A DNA stretch of 64,000 nucleotides, from positions 47,820 to 111,819 of the forward strand of contig JAFKKH010000024.1 of the NCBI GenBank assembly GCA_017305665.1, written 5' to 3'. This stretch comes from Hyphomicrobiales bacterium (GTDB taxonomy: Bacteria > Pseudomonadota > Alphaproteobacteria > Rhizobiales > Xanthobacteraceae). Below, in pieces: positions 41,753-51,655 of this stretch; the stretch's first letter is position 1; each line of letters starts with the position of its first letter. Under the pieces are notes generated by a model. The model saw only the letters and a program-made list of their open reading frames with translations, did not search any database and had not been told where the DNA came from. A program made the position numbers and the translations under genes.

Positions 41753-42499
41753 CTAGTGCCGCAGGATCTGGCTCAGGAACAGCTTTGTTCGCTCGTGTTT
41801 CGGCGCGGCGAAGAAATTGCTCGGCGTATCGGACTCGATGATCTGGCCGGCATCCATGAACACGATGCGGTTTGCGACTTCCCGCGCGAACCCCATTTCG
41901 TGGGTCACGACCAGCATGGTCATGCCCTCGTTGGCGAGATCGACCATGGTGTCCAGCACTTCCTTGACCATCTCCGGATCGAGCGCCGAGGTCGGTTCGT
42001 CGAACAGCATGACTTTCGGATTCATGGTGAGGGCGCGCGCAATGGCGACGCGTTGCTGCTGACCGCCTGACATCTGCCCGGGATACTTGTTGGCTTGATG
42101 TGGAATCTTGACGCGCTCGAGAAACTTCATCGCCGCAGCTTCGGCGTCCTTTTTCGGGATGTTGCGGACCCAGATCGGCGCCAGCGTGCAGTTCTCGAGA
42201 ACCGTCAGATGCGGGAACAGATTGAAGCTCTGGAACACCATGCCGACCTCGCGCCGCACCTCGTCGATGCGCCGCAAATTCGGACCCAGTTCGATGCCGT
42301 CGACGACGATCCGGCCTTCCTGAAATTCCTCGAGCGCATTGATGCAGCGGATCAGCGTCGATTTTCCGGAACCGGACGGCCCGCAAATCACGATGCGTTC
42401 GCCGCGTGAGACATCGAGGTCGATGTCACGCAATACGTGAAAATTCCCGTACCACTTGTTGAGGCCGGCGATGGAAACGATAGCAGTCGGGTCTGTCAT
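41753..42499 (-). CDS. aapP: General L-amino acid ABC transporter ATPase
   Basis: The 248-residue ATPase drives the importer made by the three upstream genes. Walker A is '[12 protein letters not shown]', the Q-loop lies in '[19 protein letters not shown]', the signature is '[15 protein letters not shown]', Walker B is '[14 protein letters not shown]', and the switch His is in '[10 protein letters not shown]'. This is the polar amino-acid subtype (GlnQ/AapP). Confidence 0.93.
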   Translation of the reverse strand: MTDPTAIVSIAGLNKWYGNFHVLRDIDLDVSRGERIVICGPSGSGKSTLIRCINALEEFQEGRIVVDGIELGPNLRRIDEVRREVGMVFQSFNLFPHLTVLENCTLAPIWVRNIPKKDAEAAAMKFLERVKIPHQANKYPGQMSGGQQQRVAIARALTMNPKVMLFDEPTSALDPEMVKEVLDTMVDLANEGMTMLVVTHEMGFAREVANRIVFMDAGQIIESDTPSNFFAAPKHERTKLFLSQILRH

Positions 42500-42510
42500 G
42501 ATGCTTGATC

Positions 42511-44034
42511 TCAGCTCCGCCGGTGCGCGTTCAGCCGGTGTTCGACGAATAGTGAATATCGGGACATGCTGAAGCAGAACACGAAGTAGATAATGCCGGT
42601 GAATGCAAATCCCGTGAACAGCGTGGTTGGGGTCGCCCAGGTCGGATCCGCGAACGCCGCCCGCAACTGGCCGAGCAGATCGAAGATCGAGACGATCAGA
42701 ACCAGCGTGGTGTCCTTGAACAGCGCGATGAAGCTGTTGACGAGGCTCGGAATGACATGCCGCAAGGCTTGCGGCATCACCACCAGCGAAGTGGATTTCC
42801 AGTAGGATAACCCCAGCGCCTTCGCCGCTTCGCTTTGGCCGCGCGGAATGGCCTGCAATCCGCCCCGAATAACCTCGGCGTTATAGGCGCCTGTAAACAG
42901 TGCGACGCCGATCAGCACCCGGATCAAACCATCCACGGTGAAATTGCCCGGCAGGAACAGCGGCAGCATGTAGGTTGCGAAGAACAGCACCGTGATCAAC
43001 GGCACGCCACGCCAGAATTCGATGAAGGCCACCGAAAACACCCGGATCAACGGAATGCTGGCACGCCGTCCCAACGCCAACGCCATGCCGACCGGCATCG
43101 ACGCGACGATACCCGTGACCGACACCACCAGCGTAACCAGAAAGCCACCCCACGAGCGGGTGCTGACGATCGGCAAACCACCACGATCGAGGTGCAGCAG
43201 TGCCATCACGATCCCGATGCCGACGAAGATCGCAACGCTGATCATCAAGGCGCGCCAGCCGGTGCGGAAGGCCCCGTTCAGGAAGAACAACACCAGCGAC
43301 ACGATCCCTGTCGTACAGGCAAAGTCGAGCCAGAGCGGCTGGCCGGAAGCCTGGATTTGCGCCTGCAGCCAGACCAGCGGCTGCAGTAGGAATGACAAGC
43401 CCGTTCCGAGCAAGGCGAGAAGCTTTCCGAGCAGTACGAATACGATGCCGATCCCTGCGATACCACCGCCGAGATTGGCCAATCCGCGGCCGGCGTCGCC
43501 GACGCTGTCGGCCAGTCCGGTCAGGAAGTCTGTAATCCAGCTCACGCCAAAGCCGTCGAGCCCACCCCCGTGCAGCAGAAAGAACGCAACGACCGGAAAT
43601 GCCAGAAAGAAAAGCCCAGCGTTCAATGTCTTGGCCGGAATCCGCGGAATCAGGAGCGGCAGCAGCAGCGCTGCGGCCAGCGCAAATGTCAGATTGACCC
43701 GCCAGCGCTCGGGCTCGGGATAGAAGCCGTAAATAAGCTGCGTGAACTTTGCCTGTATGAAAGGCCAACACGCGCCGACAGGATGCCCTGCGTTTTCGGC
43801 GAGACACGCCGCCCGATCGCGCCCTTCCCAGATCGCATCGATCAGCAGAAACCGGACCAGGGGAACGATAACGAACCAGAGCAGCAGTACGCACACAATC
43901 GTCAGCAGTGCGTTGCCAGGCGTATTGAACAAACGGGTGCGCAGAAATCCGATGAAACCTGTGGTTCGGACCGGGGCCGGGCGCTCCGGAACAAGATTGG
44001 TGCGAACAAAGGAGGACGCGGCCGGATCGTTCAT
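42511..44034 (-). CDS. aapM: General L-amino acid ABC transporter permease, enlarged
   Basis: The 507-residue membrane permease has the expected C-terminal transport domain, including the ATPase-docking loop '[28 protein letters not shown]' (in part), and the N-terminal part typical of AapM. Between about residues 175 and 300 it carries an extra membrane-rich stretch ('[20 protein letters not shown]', '[10 protein letters not shown]', '[17 protein letters not shown]') that the roughly 384-residue rhizobial AapM lacks, as far as I recall. The ATG at 44034 overlaps aapQ by 4 bp. Confidence 0.9.
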   Translation of the reverse strand: MNDPAASSFVRTNLVPERPAPVRTTGFIGFLRTRLFNTPGNALLTIVCVLLLWFVIVPLVRFLLIDAIWEGRDRAACLAENAGHPVGACWPFIQAKFTQLIYGFYPEPERWRVNLTFALAAALLLPLLIPRIPAKTLNAGLFFLAFPVVAFFLLHGGGLDGFGVSWITDFLTGLADSVGDAGRGLANLGGGIAGIGIVFVLLGKLLALLGTGLSFLLQPLVWLQAQIQASGQPLWLDFACTTGIVSLVLFFLNGAFRTGWRALMISVAIFVGIGIVMALLHLDRGGLPIVSTRSWGGFLVTLVVSVTGIVASMPVGMALALGRRASIPLIRVFSVAFIEFWRGVPLITVLFFATYMLPLFLPGNFTVDGLIRVLIGVALFTGAYNAEVIRGGLQAIPRGQSEAAKALGLSYWKSTSLVVMPQALRHVIPSLVNSFIALFKDTTLVLIVSIFDLLGQLRAAFADPTWATPTTLFTGFAFTGIIYFVFCFSMSRYSLFVEHRLNAHRRS

Positions 44035-45236
44035 GCGCCCATACTCCGGCTGATGCGCCATCCGTAGAAGCTCATGATCGCACTCGTCACCAGCGAGATC
44101 AAAAGATACACGCCCATCGTGATGGCGATGACTTCGATCGCCTGCCCGGTCTGGCTCAGCGTGGTGCCCGCGAAAACCGAGAACAGGTCGGGATATCCGA
44201 TGGCGACTGCCAGCGACGAGTTCTTCGTCAGATTGAGATACTGGTTGGTGAGCGGCGGCAGAATGACGCGCATGGCCTGAGGGACGACGATCAGGCGCAA
44301 CGTTGCACCGCGCGACAAGCCAAGCGAAGCCCCCGCCTCCATCTGCCCCTTATGCACCGCCAGGACGCCACCACGCACAACCTCCGCGATGAAGGCCGCG
44401 GTGTAGGTCGACAACGCGATGACCAGCGCCACCAGCTCGGGGATAAGGCGCGAACCGCCGGCGAAGTTGAACCCCCGAAGCACCGGCCGTTCGAATGTCA
44501 GGGGAACGCCGAACGCGAGCGCCGCAATCAACGGCAAGCCGATCAGCAGACCGAGCACGTACGGCCAGATAGTGATAACCCGTCCACTGCCAAACAATTG
44601 GCGGCGAGCGTAGTAGCGCAGCGCCAACGAACCCACGATTGCCACCGCAAGCGCGATCAAGAACGCTGGCAACCCGTCATGGGGAATCGGCTGTGGAACC
44701 ACCAAGCCACGATTGTTCAGAAAAAAACTGCCGAAGACTGATACGCTTTGTCTTGGGCTCGGCAGCGCGCTCAATACCGCCAGATACCAGAACAGGATCT
44801 GAAACAGCAGCGGCAGATTGCGGATCAGCTCGACATATCCGCCTGCAACCCGCGACACCAGCCAATTCGGCGATAATCGGCCGAGACCGACAAGGAAGCC
44901 AATGATGGTTGCGAAGAAAATGCCGACAATCGCCACCACCAGCGTGTTGAGAAGACCGACCAGAAATACGCGTGTGTAGGTGTCAGTCTCGGAATACGGA
45001 ATCAGATTCTGGCTGACCCCGAATCCGGCGGTTCCCGACATGAATCCGAAGCCGGACGCGATGTGCTGCGTCTCGAGGTTGCCGCGGGCGTTGCCCACGA
45101 TCTCATAGCTGATCCAGGCCAGGGCTGCGACGAACAGAACCTGCAGCGCGAGGCCGCCCCAGCCTGCCCGCCCGCCGAGCGCGCGCCGCAGCTTGAACCA
45201 AAACTGCGGCGGCGGTTTTCGGGGCTCGACGGCCAT
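44031..45236 (-). CDS. aapQ: General L-amino acid ABC transporter permease
   Basis: The 401-residue permease pairs with AapM. It has about eight membrane helices, 'YVELIRNLPLLFQILFWYLA' (in part), 'ALSTYTAAFIAEVVRGG' and the docking loop 'EAGASLGLSRGATLRLIVVPQAMRVILPP' (in part). The ATG at 45236 is chosen because upstream in-frame residues are Arg-rich and overlap the aapJ end. The gene lies 20 bp downstream of aapJ. Confidence 0.92.
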   Translation of the reverse strand: MAVEPRKPPPQFWFKLRRALGGRAGWGGLALQVLFVAALAWISYEIVGNARGNLETQHIASGFGFMSGTAGFGVSQNLIPYSETDTYTRVFLVGLLNTLVVAIVGIFFATIIGFLVGLGRLSPNWLVSRVAGGYVELIRNLPLLFQILFWYLAVLSALPSPRQSVSVFGSFFLNNRGLVVPQPIPHDGLPAFLIALAVAIVGSLALRYYARRQLFGSGRVITIWPYVLGLLIGLPLIAALAFGVPLTFERPVLRGFNFAGGSRLIPELVALVIALSTYTAAFIAEVVRGGVLAVHKGQMEAGASLGLSRGATLRLIVVPQAMRVILPPLTNQYLNLTKNSSLAVAIGYPDLFSVFAGTTLSQTGQAIEVIAITMGVYLLISLVTSAIMSFYGWRISRSMGA

Positions 45237-45256
45237 CGCCGTATCAGGCGTTAGCG

Positions 45257-46294
45257 TTAGCGGATCGGCGGCGCGTACTGAATGCCGCCCTTGTTCCAGA
45301 GTTTGTTCAGGCCTCGCGCGATCCCGAGCTTCGAGCCGGCGCCAACGTTGCGGTCGAAGGACTCGCCGTAGTTGCCGACGGCCTTGACGATGCGCACGAC
45401 CCAATCCTTCGTGACGCCGAGTTGTTCGCCGAAATTGCCGTCAGTGCCGAGCACACGCTTCAAATCGGGCTTGTCGGCCGTCTTGACCATTTCGTCGACG
45501 TTCTTCTGGGTGATACCGAATTCTTCGGCGTCCATCATCGCAAACAGAGTCCACTTGACGAGATCGAACCACTGATCGTCGCCGTGGCGCACCATCGGCC
45601 CAAGCGGCTCCTTCGAAATCACCTCCGGCAAGACCACATGGTCGGCCGGATTGGCGAGCTTGAGACGCTCGGCATAGAGCTGCGATACGTCCGACGTGAA
45701 CACGTCACAGCGCCCTGATTCATAGGCCTTCACCGTTTCGTCGGCGGAGCTGAATGCGATGACCTCGTACTTCATCTTGTTGCTCTTGAAGTAGTCGGCG
45801 AGATTCTGTTCGGTCGTGGTACCGGTCTGAACGCAGACAGACGCGCCGTTCAATTCCAGCGCCGAATTGACCTTCAGCGACTTTTTGACCAGAAAACCCT
45901 GGCCGTCATAATAGGTGACGCCAGTGAAATTCGCGCCGAGCGAGGTATCGCGAGAGAGCGTCCAAGTCGTATTGCGCGACAGCACGTCGATCTCGCTGGA
46001 CTGCAGTGCGATGAAGCGGTCCTTCGCCGAGAGCGGAACAAACTTCACCTTGGTCGGATCATTGAAGATGACCGCCGCAAGGGCGCGGCAGACATCCACG
46101 TCGATTCCGGTCCAGTTGCCCTTGTCGTCGGGCGCCGAGAACCCAGGCAATCCCTGACTGACGCCACAAGAGAGCATGCCTCGCGCCTTAACCGTTTCAA
46201 GCGTGGTCTTTCCCTTTGCAGCATCCTGCGCCGAGGCGGATTGCAATGAGAGACCGGCGGCGAGAGCGAAAGTAACAGCAAGTACGCGTTTCAT
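45257..46294 (-). CDS. aapJ: General L-amino acid ABC transporter periplasmic binding protein
   Basis: The 345-residue protein binds amino acids in the periplasm. A signal peptide (residues 1-22, ending 'QSASA') precedes the SBP_bac_3 domain: 'LSCGVSQGLPGFSAPDDKGN', 'GIDVDVCRALAAVIF', 'LSAKDRFIALQSSEIDVLSRNTTWT' (in part) and 'GESFDRNVGAGSKLGI'. The start at 46294 follows AAAGG. First gene of the aapJQMP operon. Confidence 0.94.
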   Translation of the reverse strand: MKRVLAVTFALAAGLSLQSASAQDAAKGKTTLETVKARGMLSCGVSQGLPGFSAPDDKGNWTGIDVDVCRALAAVIFNDPTKVKFVPLSAKDRFIALQSSEIDVLSRNTTWTLSRDTSLGANFTGVTYYDGQGFLVKKSLKVNSALELNGASVCVQTGTTTEQNLADYFKSNKMKYEVIAFSSADETVKAYESGRCDVFTSDVSQLYAERLKLANPADHVVLPEVISKEPLGPMVRHGDDQWFDLVKWTLFAMMDAEEFGITQKNVDEMVKTADKPDLKRVLGTDGNFGEQLGVTKDWVVRIVKAVGNYGESFDRNVGAGSKLGIARGLNKLWNKGGIQYAPPIR

Positions 46295-46634
46295 GACAAT
46301 GCCTTTCAAGGACATCCAGGTTTGGTTTACACCGTTGCCGTTCAGACGCTCGGTTGAGACCTCCGATTGATCCCTGCCTTCCCAAAAACCGGCCGAACGA
46401 TGGTCAACGTCGATCGGCCGGGGGAAGAGCGGGTCGAAGTTCGCGGCAGGCCCCTCAACATGCAGCGACTAGACAGTTGGTTTCCATCACAGAACGACTG
46501 GCGAGCCGGGTCAAGGGGTTGACGAGCCTCTTCCCCCTCCTGTTACAACGAAATCACTCCGGAGTTCACGTCCGGCAGGTTTTGGGGTAACCGCAGCAGC
46601 GGCAGAATGCCCCTTTTTGTGCAACGGCGAACAG
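46295..46634. other. 340-bp divergent region between aapJ and metC
   Basis: No gene is seen. The region should hold the aapJ promoter (leftward, not recognised by me) and the metC promoter at 46519-46548. I looked for a SAM-II type riboswitch before metC and did not find its conserved elements. Confidence 0.55.
46519..46548 (+). promoter_or_regulatory. Promoter of metC
   Basis: TTGACG (46519-46524) and TTACAA (46543-46548) are 18 bp apart, leaving a leader of about 80 nt before the ATG at 46635. Confidence 0.5.
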
Positions 46635-47837
46635 ATGACTTCTTCACACACCGACGGGCAGATGCAATCGCTTCAAGCGGAGACCCGACTGGTTGTCTCC
46701 GGGCGGGACACCGCGGCACAAAAAGGTTTCGTCAACCCACCCGTCGTCCACGGCTCGACCGTTCTCTACCCGACCGCCGATGACCTGCACGCTCATCGCG
46801 GGGAATTCCAATATGGACGGCACGGCACACCCACCACGCGCGCCTTGCAGGATGCGTTGATGGCATTGGAAGGTCCGCAATGCGCCGGCGTCGGACTCGT
46901 TCCGTCCGGACTGTCGGCGATCTCCACCGCACTCCTGTCTGTGCTGAAGGCCGGCGACCATGTCCTGGTCTGCGATAACGTCTATCGGCCGACGCGGAAT
47001 TTCTGCAACGGCCTTCTGGCGCGCTACGGTATCGAGACAACGTATTTCGACCCGCTGATCGGCGCCGATATTGCGAGGCTCTTCCGACCCAATACGCGGG
47101 TCGTGATGGTCGAGGCGCCGGGGTCTCAATCGTTCGAGATGCCTGACGTGCCTGCGGTCGCGGCTGTCGCACATGCGCACGGCGCGCTGGTCATCGACGA
47201 CAATACATGGGCGACGCCCCTGTTCCGCCGCGCACTCGAGCAGGGTGTGGATATCAGCATTCAGGCCGCCACCAAATACATCGGTGGCCACTCCGACATC
47301 ATGTTCGGAACCATATCGGCCAACGCCAAGGCGTGGCCTGCACTTGCCGAAACCATCCGGCTGCTTGGCGTCTGCGCCGGGCCCGACGATGTCTTTCTTG
47401 CATTGCGAGGTTTGCGGACGCTCGCAGTCAGGCTTGCTCATCACCAGCAATCCGCGATCGACATGGCGCAATGGCTCGCGGCGCGGCCGGAGGTCGCGAA
47501 GGTTCTGCATCCCGCACTGGCCAGCGACCCGGGTCACGCCATCTGGAAGCGCGACTTCACCGGCGCGTCGGGACTGTTCAGCATCGTCCTCAAGCCTGCG
47601 CCACAGGCGGCTGTCGACGCTTTGCTCGACACGGTGAAACTGTTCGGCATGGGCTATTCCTGGGGCGGGTTCGAAAGCCTCGTCATTCCCTACGATTGCA
47701 CCGACTACCGTTCGGCAACAGCTTGGGCACCAGGCGGACCCACTCTGCGTCTGCACATCGGGCTCGAAAGCCTCAGTGATCTGAAAGCTGACCTCGACCG
47801 CGGTTTCGCAGCCTTCAACGCGGCTCGTTCCGTCTAG
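46635..47837 (+). CDS. metC: Cystathionine beta-lyase
   Basis: The 400-residue PLP enzyme splits cystathionine to homocysteine in methionine synthesis. Family features are 'YGRHGTPTTRALQDAL', 'LVPSGLSAISTALL', 'DNVYRPTRNFC', 'VMVEAPGSQSFEM', and the PLP Lys214 in 'IQAATKYIGGHSDIMFG', ending 'GYSWGGFESLVIPY'. The gene is divergent from aapJ; the same neighbourhood is known in Rhizobium. ATG 46635 is preferred over one six codons upstream. Confidence 0.93.
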   Translation: MTSSHTDGQMQSLQAETRLVVSGRDTAAQKGFVNPPVVHGSTVLYPTADDLHAHRGEFQYGRHGTPTTRALQDALMALEGPQCAGVGLVPSGLSAISTALLSVLKAGDHVLVCDNVYRPTRNFCNGLLARYGIETTYFDPLIGADIARLFRPNTRVVMVEAPGSQSFEMPDVPAVAAVAHAHGALVIDDNTWATPLFRRALEQGVDISIQAATKYIGGHSDIMFGTISANAKAWPALAETIRLLGVCAGPDDVFLALRGLRTLAVRLAHHQQSAIDMAQWLAARPEVAKVLHPALASDPGHAIWKRDFTGASGLFSIVLKPAPQAAVDALLDTVKLFGMGYSWGGFESLVIPYDCTDYRSATAWAPGGPTLRLHIGLESLSDLKADLDRGFAAFNAARSV

Positions 47838-47963
47838 GTCAGTTGGCCACGTCGCCGAGTTCGAATTCGCGGCCTTTTCGAGCGGCTAACCCAATAAAAA
47901 GATTGATCTTTCGTCGTTTGCCGATAGCGTTAGCGTTCGACTCAAATTCATCTTCGAGCAATT

Positions 47964-49655
47964 ATGGGAAGCATCGTACTTCTGGACCTGATGGGCGGCG
48001 TCGCCTTGTTGCTGTGGGGCCTGCATATGGTCCACAGCGGAATTTTGCGCGCCTTCGGTCCAGATCTGCGCCGGTTTCTGAGCAAGGCTCTCCACAACCG
48101 GTTTGCCGCATTCGGCGCCGGCCTCGGGCTAACGGCGCTGCTTCAGAGCAGCACGGCGACCGGCCTGATTACGAGCTCCTTCGCAGCCGAAGGGTTGGTC
48201 AGCCTGGTTCCCGCCCTTGCCATCATGCTCGGGGCGAACGTCGGAACGACCCTGATCGTTCAGGTCCTGTCATTCAATATTTCCGCGGTCGCGCCGATCT
48301 TCTTTATCATCGGATTGACGGCATTTCGCGCCGGAGCGCGTTCACGCATCAAGGATATCGGCCGGGTCTTCATCGGACTCGGTCTGATGCTGCTTGCGCT
48401 GCACATCCTGCTCAACACGCTTGCGCCTGCCGAGAATGCTCCGGGCATGCGCATGCTGATGGGCACGATCACCTCCGATCCAGTTCTCTGTATCGTCCTC
48501 GGCGCCATCGTTACCTGGGCCGTTCATTCCAGCGTTGCGACGGTTCTCCTGATCATGTCGCTGGCCTACTCCCAGTTCATCGAATTGCCTGCGGCTTTCG
48601 CCCTCGTGCTGGGCGCGAACGTCGGTAGCGCCATCAACCCGATCGTGGAAGGCGCGCGCCGTGACGATCCCGCGAGCTACCGGCTCCCGGTCGGCAACCT
48701 GCTGAACCGACTGGTCGGCGTCCTGTTGATCGCACCGTTCCTGCATCCGGCCGCGACCATGTTCGAGAGCTGGCAGCCCGATCTCGCCAAGGCAACGGCC
48801 GGGTTCCACATCGCATTCAACATCGTCACCGCGATCCTCTTTATCGGCCTGCTGGATGGAGTCGCCCGGCTGCTCGAACGGTTTCTGCCCAAGAAGGTGC
48901 TGGAGGCTGATCCATCCCGCCCGCGCTATCTGGACACCAACGCGCTCGAGACCCCATCGCTCGCGCTCGCTGATGCGGCGCGCGAAACGTTGCACATGGG
49001 CGATCTCGTCGAGACCATGCTCCGCAATGTGATGGCGGCGATGATGACCAACGACCGCTCGCTGGTCGACAAGGTTTCGCGCATGGACAACAGCGTCGAT
49101 GCGCTCGACGAGGCAATCAAACTCTACGTCACGAAGCTGACCCGCGGCAGTCTCGACGAGCGCGAAGGTCATCGCGCGATGGAGATCATCGCCTTCGCGA
49201 TCAATCTCGAACATATGGGCGACATCATCGACAAGAACCTGAGCGAGCTCGCGACCAAGAAGATCAAGCGGCGCTTCCAGTTCTCGCCGGAAGGCGCCAC
49301 CGAGCTGTCGACGTTCCACAAACGCACGGTAGATTCTCTGCGGATCGCCTTCGGCGTCTTCATGTCCGGCGACGTCAACGAAGCGCGGCGGCTGCTCGCG
49401 GAAAAGGTGTCCCTGCGCAATCTGGAGCTGGCGGCAACCGAGCGACATCTCGAGCGGCTGCGCGAGGGGCGTCCCGAGACGATCGAGACCACATCATTGC
49501 ATCTCGACGTCCTGCGCGATCTGCGGCGAATTCATTCGCACATCTGTTCGGTGGCCTATCCGGTTCTCGACGCGGCCGGCGAGTTGCCGGCCCTGCGTCA
49601 GAACGAAACTGACCTGATCGGAATCTCCGCGTCGGCACACCCGTCCACGCGATAG
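47964..49655 (+). CDS. Na/Pi cotransporter-like protein with PhoU-like C-terminus
   Basis: The 563-residue membrane protein has the two inverted transport repeats of the family, with 'LTALLQSSTATGLITSSF', 'MLGANVGTTLIVQVLS' and 'TWAVHSSVATVLLIM', 'VLGANVGSAINPIVEG'. A soluble helical PhoU-like region follows (about 335-550). It should move phosphate with sodium across the inner membrane, probably under control of its own PhoU domain. Confidence 0.9.
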   Translation: MGSIVLLDLMGGVALLLWGLHMVHSGILRAFGPDLRRFLSKALHNRFAAFGAGLGLTALLQSSTATGLITSSFAAEGLVSLVPALAIMLGANVGTTLIVQVLSFNISAVAPIFFIIGLTAFRAGARSRIKDIGRVFIGLGLMLLALHILLNTLAPAENAPGMRMLMGTITSDPVLCIVLGAIVTWAVHSSVATVLLIMSLAYSQFIELPAAFALVLGANVGSAINPIVEGARRDDPASYRLPVGNLLNRLVGVLLIAPFLHPAATMFESWQPDLAKATAGFHIAFNIVTAILFIGLLDGVARLLERFLPKKVLEADPSRPRYLDTNALETPSLALADAARETLHMGDLVETMLRNVMAAMMTNDRSLVDKVSRMDNSVDALDEAIKLYVTKLTRGSLDEREGHRAMEIIAFAINLEHMGDIIDKNLSELATKKIKRRFQFSPEGATELSTFHKRTVDSLRIAFGVFMSGDVNEARRLLAEKVSLRNLELAATERHLERLREGRPETIETTSLHLDVLRDLRRIHSHICSVAYPVLDAAGELPALRQNETDLIGISASAHPSTR

Positions 49656-49670
49656 CGGGATCAAGTCACC

Positions 49671-49994
49671 TCAGGTCGAGGATTGGCGCCCGTTGAGCAA
49701 GATAAAATAGACGTTCCGCACATAGACAACGAGACCGAGACTCTGTCCGGCGATGAACACCGGGTCACGCCGATATAGCGCATAGGCCAGCAGAAGCGTG
49801 CCGCCGCCGATCGAGAAGAACCAGAATGCAACCGGGACCACGCTTTTCCGCGCCCGCTCGGATGCGATCCATTGCACGACGAACCGCATGGTGAAGAACG
49901 CCTGCGCGACAAAACCGAGCGCGACCCAGCCGTCGAACCTCGTCACGAACACATCATGCAGATAGTTCGCCAGTGTGCTGATGATGTCAGTCAT
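49671..49994 (-). CDS. LAB_N (lipid-A-disaccharide synthase N-terminal-like) membrane protein
   Basis: The 107-residue protein has three membrane helices and family motifs 'GFVAQAFFTMRFVVQWIASER' (in part), 'VVPVAFWFFSIGGGTLLLAYALYRRDPVFI' (in part) and 'VYVRNVYFIL'. Stand-alone LAB_N proteins are often found beside glycosyltransferases that act on lipid-linked sugars. It overlaps the glycosyltransferase gene by 8 bp. Confidence 0.88.
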   Translation of the reverse strand: MTDIISTLANYLHDVFVTRFDGWVALGFVAQAFFTMRFVVQWIASERARKSVVPVAFWFFSIGGGTLLLAYALYRRDPVFIAGQSLGLVVYVRNVYFILLNGRQSST

Positions 49995-50751
49995 GACGGA
50001 GTACCTCGGTTACAACCGGCGTCGATTTCTTGCGACGGATCAACCACCACACACCGCCCAAATCCATGATTCCAATCCATAGCCGATCGAAAAAGCCGTA
50101 GTTCGATACACCGGAATGCCGCGGCCGGTCCGCCACATCCACATAGGCGATCTCATAGCCTTCCCGCCGCACGAGTGCCGGAAGAAAACGGTGCAGACCA
50201 TCGAAATATGGCAAAGACAGGAACACCTCGCGCGGAAAAGCCTTCAGCCCGCAGCCGGTATCGCGTGTGCCATCGCTCAGCACCCAGCTCCGTACCTTGT
50301 TGGCGGTTCGCGACTGGAATTTCTTGAAGCCGGTATCCTTGCGGCCGACGCGCTGACCGGCAACAAGGCCGACACGGCCGCCGCCATTTTCAATCGCCAC
50401 AATCAGGTTCGGCAGAAACGCCGGATTGTTCTGGCCATCACCATCAAGCGTCGCAACGATCGTGCCGCGTGCTGCACGCACTCCCGTTCGCACCGCGGCC
50501 GATTGTCCCGATGACTTTTCGTGTTGGATCTGGCGCAGATCGCTGCGCTTGGCCATGATCGCTGACAACCGATCGGCGGTCGCATCGGTCGAACCGTCGT
50601 TGACGTAAATGATCTCGTAAACCCATCGGCCGTCGAGCGCCGCGGCGATTTCGTCAATAAGCGGGCCAACGTTGTCCGCCTCGTTGCGCACGGGCACAAC
50701 AATGGAAACCGTCGGCGCCGCTGCGCTGGTGGTTGACATATCGTCGTTCAT
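49987..50751 (-). CDS. Family 2 glycosyltransferase (polyprenyl-phosphate sugar transferase-like)
   Basis: The 254-residue enzyme has a GT-A start 'VSIVVPVRNEADNV', 'EIIYVNDGSTDATAD', the DxD-like 'ATLDGDGQNNPAFLP', and 'RDTGCGLKAFPREV'. This is the ArnC/dolichol-phosphate mannosyltransferase group. The C-terminus has at most one membrane helix. It likely loads a sugar onto undecaprenyl phosphate for the GT39 enzyme two genes upstream. Confidence 0.9.
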   Translation of the reverse strand: MNDDMSTTSAAAPTVSIVVPVRNEADNVGPLIDEIAAALDGRWVYEIIYVNDGSTDATADRLSAIMAKRSDLRQIQHEKSSGQSAAVRTGVRAARGTIVATLDGDGQNNPAFLPNLIVAIENGGGRVGLVAGQRVGRKDTGFKKFQSRTANKVRSWVLSDGTRDTGCGLKAFPREVFLSLPYFDGLHRFLPALVRREGYEIAYVDVADRPRHSGVSNYGFFDRLWIGIMDLGGVWWLIRRKKSTPVVTEVLRHD

Positions 50752-50808
50752 GGTCCGATGAATCCGCTGGTCGGAACCGCGCCCGGCTGGCTTCGCGGCG
50801 TCCGCTTC

Positions 50809-51654
50809 TTATGGCGCAAGCGCCTCTCGGGCAACCCTTTTGAGCTGTTCCGCCGACGGGCCTACCAGCGGCTTGACCGCTCCCCGGCCATCAATCGAAA
50901 AGCACAAATGCCGTGCTGCAAACCAGTAGCGCACAAACATGGCCCCCACCACTCCGAGTATTCCGCCCGCCACCACATCGCTCGGGTGATGCGCCAGCAG
51001 GATCAGCCGGGTCGCAATAATCACCAGAGCGTAGATCAGCATGACGATCCGCGTTCGCGGCCAAAGAGCGGCGACCGCAAAAGCCAGCGCAAAACTGGTA
51101 ATGGCGTGGCCGGACGGAAAGCTTGCATAGGCTGGCGTCCACGCGAAGTGTGAAAAGTTGAAAGCGTTGGCCTCGCCACCGACGAACGGCCTGCCGCGGC
51201 CGACAATGCCCTTGATAAGGTCACCGGCAAGCACCGGGATTGCAACCGCGAGGAACAGGAACTGAATCCGGGTCCCTGTTGCAATCAGGATCACCCGTGA
51301 TGCGCCCCTGAACCGCGGCGAGATCGCCGCAAAGACGGCTAGAACCATTGCGAGCAAACCCAGAACGTATTCGGACTTGCCAAAGTCGGTAAGGATCCGC
51401 AACGGCCAAAGATCGGCGCTGCCTCGCGGCGGCATCAACCCGATTTCACGCGCATCCAGCCCGTACATCAGTACGACAACAACCACACCACCGATCGCCG
51501 CGATCAGCAGCCAGTGAAATGCCAGCTTTCGCGCCGCCTCCACTCGCCGCGAATGCGACGGCGACCGAACCAACCGCACGAGCGACTGCCCCGCGAACGA
51601 CAGGACCGACGACGCGTACGCGAACGATTGTCCCACGCCGCCCGCCGCGGGCAC
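50809..51654 (-). CDS. PAP2-family membrane phosphatase
   Basis: The 281-residue protein begins at a GTG (51654) directly after the GT39 stop; longer starts read backward into that gene. Five or six membrane helices carry the PAP2 motifs: 'KGIVGRGRP' , 'SFPSGHAITSF' and 'RLILLAHHPSDVVAGGILG' (catalytic His). It should dephosphorylate lipid phosphates such as undecaprenyl diphosphate or lipid A. Confidence 0.88.
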   Translation of the reverse strand: MPAAGGVGQSFAYASSVLSFAGQSLVRLVRSPSHSRRVEAARKLAFHWLLIAAIGGVVVVVLMYGLDAREIGLMPPRGSADLWPLRILTDFGKSEYVLGLLAMVLAVFAAISPRFRGASRVILIATGTRIQFLFLAVAIPVLAGDLIKGIVGRGRPFVGGEANAFNFSHFAWTPAYASFPSGHAITSFALAFAVAALWPRTRIVMLIYALVIIATRLILLAHHPSDVVAGGILGVVGAMFVRYWFAARHLCFSIDGRGAVKPLVGPSAEQLKRVAREALAP

Positions 51655-51655
51655 C

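Noticed and set aside
46549-46634. Possible SAM riboswitch in the metC leader
   Set aside because: The conserved elements of SAM-II or other SAM classes could not be found, and no convincing pseudoknot was seen.
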